Below are positions 5,486 to 7,318 of a DNA stretch of 7,318 bases, one piece after another. The notes beneath the pieces are model-generated. The model did not search any database. It saw nothing but the letters and a program-made list of their open reading frames with translations, and was not told the origin of the DNA. The stretch is from the NCBI GenBank assembly GCA_965370435.1, contig CBDUUP010000233.1:1-7318 (forward strand), written 5' to 3'. The DNA is from CBDUUP01 sp965370435. Lineage in GTDB: Bacteria > Chloroflexota > Anaerolineae > Anaerolineales > UBA11579. Made by a program: the position numbers and the translations under genes. The stretch's first letter is position 1, and each line of letters opens with the position of its first letter.

Positions 5486-6608
5486 GCCCGAAATTGGCGT
5501 CGTCATCACCACCATCAATGAGGGGGATGTGTTGGATGGATACTGCGCTCAGGCGGATGCCGAAGGCTATGGCGGTCAGGTGAAGTTCTTCGTGATACCC
5601 GACCGGAATACCCCCGCCGCCTTGTATGAAAAACGCAGTGAATTGGTTGCTCAAGGTTTCAATGTAGTTTGTCCCGACCTTACCGAGCAGGATATCTTCC
5701 TGTCCCGGTTAGGGATCGCCGACCTAATTCCTTATAACTCTGACAATCGCAGGAATGTGGGCTATTTGATGGCCTTGGCCTGGGGATGTGACGTTTTGGT
5801 CTCTCTCGATGACGACAACTACTGCATCCCCGGCGAGAGTGTGTTCAGGGATTTTGCCAGCGTGGCCGAGGAGCAAATTACCCTTCCATCGGTCAACAGC
5901 AGCAGCGGGTGGTACAACATCTGTGAGATGCTGGAGACCGAACCCAAGTATCCGGTCTACCCCCGCGGGTTTCCTTACAACCAACGCCAGAAGAATATTG
6001 AAGTTGACATTGCAGAAGAAACTGGAATCGTCCGCATGAATGCCGGACTCTGGTTGGGCGATCCAGACTTGGACGCCATCACCTGGCTGGCCGCGCCGGT
6101 TCAGGCTGTCCGGTTCAATGGACAACCGATACTGCTTGGGAAGGACACCTGGTCTCCGATCAACACCCAAAACACCTCCTTGCACCGCGACCTGATTGCT
6201 GCGTACTATTTCCTGCGCATGAATTATCCTGTGGATGGCTTTACGATTGAGCGCTATGGAGACATTTTCAGCGGATACTTCAGCCAGGCCTGCGTCCGCC
6301 ACATGGAGCATCGCATTCGGGTGGGAACGCCCGTCGCCAATCACGATAGGAACGCCCACAACTACCTGCACGATCTGACTCAGGAGATAGCCTGCATCAT
6401 GCTTCTGGAAGACTTCATGGAATGGCTGCCGGAGTTGCAGCTTGAAGGCAGTACTTACGAGGAGACCTACCTCTCCCTGGCTGAAGCGATTGACGACCAG
6501 GTGGAGCGATTTCGCGGCTCAATCTGGACCCATGCCGCCCGGGGTTACTTCCACGCCACAACCTATCACATGCGCCGGTGGGTGCAGGCCTGCCGGATGT
6601 TGGGCTAG
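5478..6608 (+). CDS. GT75-like protein: reversibly glycosylated polypeptide / UDP-arabinopyranose mutase family homologue
   Basis: 376 residues, no signal peptide or membrane helix, so cytosolic. The ATG at 5478 is preceded by GAGAGG at a suitable distance. It overlaps the end of the ATPase gene by 8 bases; an ATG at 5376 in the same frame lies deep inside that gene and is unlikely. Order of blocks: VVITTIN (8-14), SDNRRNVGY (88-96), metal/nucleotide-binding DDD (111-113), YPRGFPYNQR (161-170), NAGLWLGDPDLDA (188-200), TWSPINTQNTSLHRDLI (224-240), ERYGDIFSGYF (258-268). From memory, plant RGP/UAM proteins have matching blocks (RGYPFSLR, GLWLNIPDYDAPT, GRYDDMWAGW). The two arginines seven residues apart, R158 and R165 in rice UAM1, correspond here to R163 and R170. 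Plant members self-glycosylate and interconvert UDP-arabinopyranose and UDP-arabinofuranose. The bacterial substrate cannot be read from sequence. A general GT-A transferase is the alternative. Confidence 0.75.
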   Translation: MSKPEIGVVITTINEGDVLDGYCAQADAEGYGGQVKFFVIPDRNTPAALYEKRSELVAQGFNVVCPDLTEQDIFLSRLGIADLIPYNSDNRRNVGYLMALAWGCDVLVSLDDDNYCIPGESVFRDFASVAEEQITLPSVNSSSGWYNICEMLETEPKYPVYPRGFPYNQRQKNIEVDIAEETGIVRMNAGLWLGDPDLDAITWLAAPVQAVRFNGQPILLGKDTWSPINTQNTSLHRDLIAAYYFLRMNYPVDGFTIERYGDIFSGYFSQACVRHMEHRIRVGTPVANHDRNAHNYLHDLTQEIACIMLLEDFMEWLPELQLEGSTYEETYLSLAEAIDDQVERFRGSIWTHAARGYFHATTYHMRRWVQACRMLG

Positions 6609-6612
6609 ATGA

Positions 6613-7318
6613 ATGATGGTTGATTTTCCGCCTATTAGCATCATTGTTCCTTCATATAATCAGGGACGGTTCATCGAGCGGACTATTTTGAGCGTTCTGC
6701 GCCAGACGTACCCTCACAAGCAATTGATCGTGGCGGATGGCGGTTCGACCGATGAGACCGTCGAAGTATTGAAGCGGTATCCAGAAGTGATCTGGTTCAG
6801 CGAGCCGGATCGCGGCTACGCCGATGCGGTCAACAAAGGGCTGGCCCGCGCCACCGGGGAGATCATCGGCATCCAGAGCAGCGACGATTACTACAACCGT
6901 GAGGCGTTCGGTCATGTCGGGCGTGCATTCTTGCAGAACCCAGACTGTGGCATGGTGACTGGCGGGCGCGTGGAAGTTGATGAGGAATTAAAACCAATCA
7001 CCCCGCTCATGATCCCAACTCCGGTAGACCTGCCCCGGCTGCTCAAAGGGGATACCGGGATATTCCAAGATGCCACTTTCTTCCGGCGTGAAGCGCTGGA
7101 GACCACCGGAAACATGAATCTGGAAGTTGATTACGTTGCGGATCACGATTTATGGATTCGGATGCTCTCCTATTTCGATGCTGTGGTGGTTGATCATCCG
7201 GTTTCGTTTTTCTTACGCCACCCTGAGCAGCGAAATGCTGTCGCTACTTTGAAATTTGCCGAGCATTATTCTCGGATGATTCAGGCGTGGATGGCCTCGC
7301 ACCATTTTCCAATTCAGC
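6613..7318 (+). CDS. Family 2 (GT-A fold) glycosyltransferase, 3' end beyond the window
   Basis: The first 235 residues are visible and the frame is open at the right edge. The start is ATG at 6613 or 6616, 4 or 7 bases after the preceding stop; the ATG at 6609 is followed by an early TGA. Typical GT2 motifs: ISIIVPSYNQGRFIERTI (9-26), the nucleotide-binding DGGSTDET (42-49), EPDRGYADAVNKGLARATGE (64-83), the DXD-equivalent SSDDYY (89-94) and the acceptor-side DYVADHDLWIRM (173-184), which carries the likely catalytic acid. No membrane helix is visible so far. It probably transfers one sugar from a nucleotide donor onto the growing lipid-linked glycan on the cytoplasmic face. Donor and acceptor cannot be assigned. 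Close spacing implies it belongs to the export operon. Confidence 0.9.
   Translation, partial: MMVDFPPISIIVPSYNQGRFIERTILSVLRQTYPHKQLIVADGGSTDETVEVLKRYPEVIWFSEPDRGYADAVNKGLARATGEIIGIQSSDDYYNREAFGHVGRAFLQNPDCGMVTGGRVEVDEELKPITPLMIPTPVDLPRLLKGDTGIFQDATFFRREALETTGNMNLEVDYVADHDLWIRMLSYFDAVVVDHPVSFFLRHPEQRNAVATLKFAEHYSRMIQAWMASHHFPIQ

Noticed and set aside
5724..6371. Long minus-strand open frame of 215 codons
   Set aside because: It lies entirely inside the GT75-like gene, whose conserved blocks are unmistakable on the plus strand. It has no supporting motifs.

Overview
The window looks like bacterial chromosome with moderate GC content, sigma-70-type promoters, Shine-Dalgarno sites and tightly packed genes. 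I lean towards Chloroflexota (Anaerolineae). The reasons are the style of the Wzm/Wzt-like proteins, a stand-alone CpaF-like ATPase, and a zinc-ribbon/Pro-rich protein fragment of a kind I associate with that group. This is an impression from memory and was not tested by search.

Layout. Bases 1-248 hold a low-complexity stretch that is Gly-rich if read on + and Pro-rich on -. The better reading is the start of a minus-strand gene that runs off the left edge and appears to be frameshifted. Only 22 bases away, in the opposite direction, starts a small predicted three-helix membrane protein of unknown function (271-825), which ends in an intrinsic terminator overlapping its stop codon. A tRNA-Val(CAC) gene lies on the minus strand (918-991) with a near-consensus promoter. 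Its -35 box lies 8 bases from the -35 box of a divergent promoter, which drives a + strand pair: a DinB-fold protein (1113-1619) and a small protein with a C-terminal LuxR/GerE helix-turn-helix (1637-2041). Next comes a separate CpaF/VirB11-type ATPase (2150-3157) with altered acidic motifs, followed by a hairpin terminator.

The right half (3336 to the window end) is one compact operon for making and exporting a surface polysaccharide. It contains an ABC-2 permease (Wzm type), an ATPase with a C-terminal Wzt-like carbohydrate-binding domain, a protein with the signature blocks of the plant reversibly glycosylated polypeptide / UDP-arabinopyranose mutase family (GT75), and a GT2 glycosyltransferase cut by the window edge. 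The genes overlap or sit within a few bases of one another, which suggests translational coupling. In the inferred model, the GT75-like enzyme supplies or handles a special sugar nucleotide, the GT2 enzyme adds sugars, and Wzm/Wzt exports the finished lipid-linked chain.

I found no CRISPR array, insertion sequence, integrase or recognisable defence system. The most interesting items are the GT75-like protein in a bacterial ABC export operon, which keeps both functionally important arginines, and the orphan CpaF-like ATPase that has lost canonical acidic residues.
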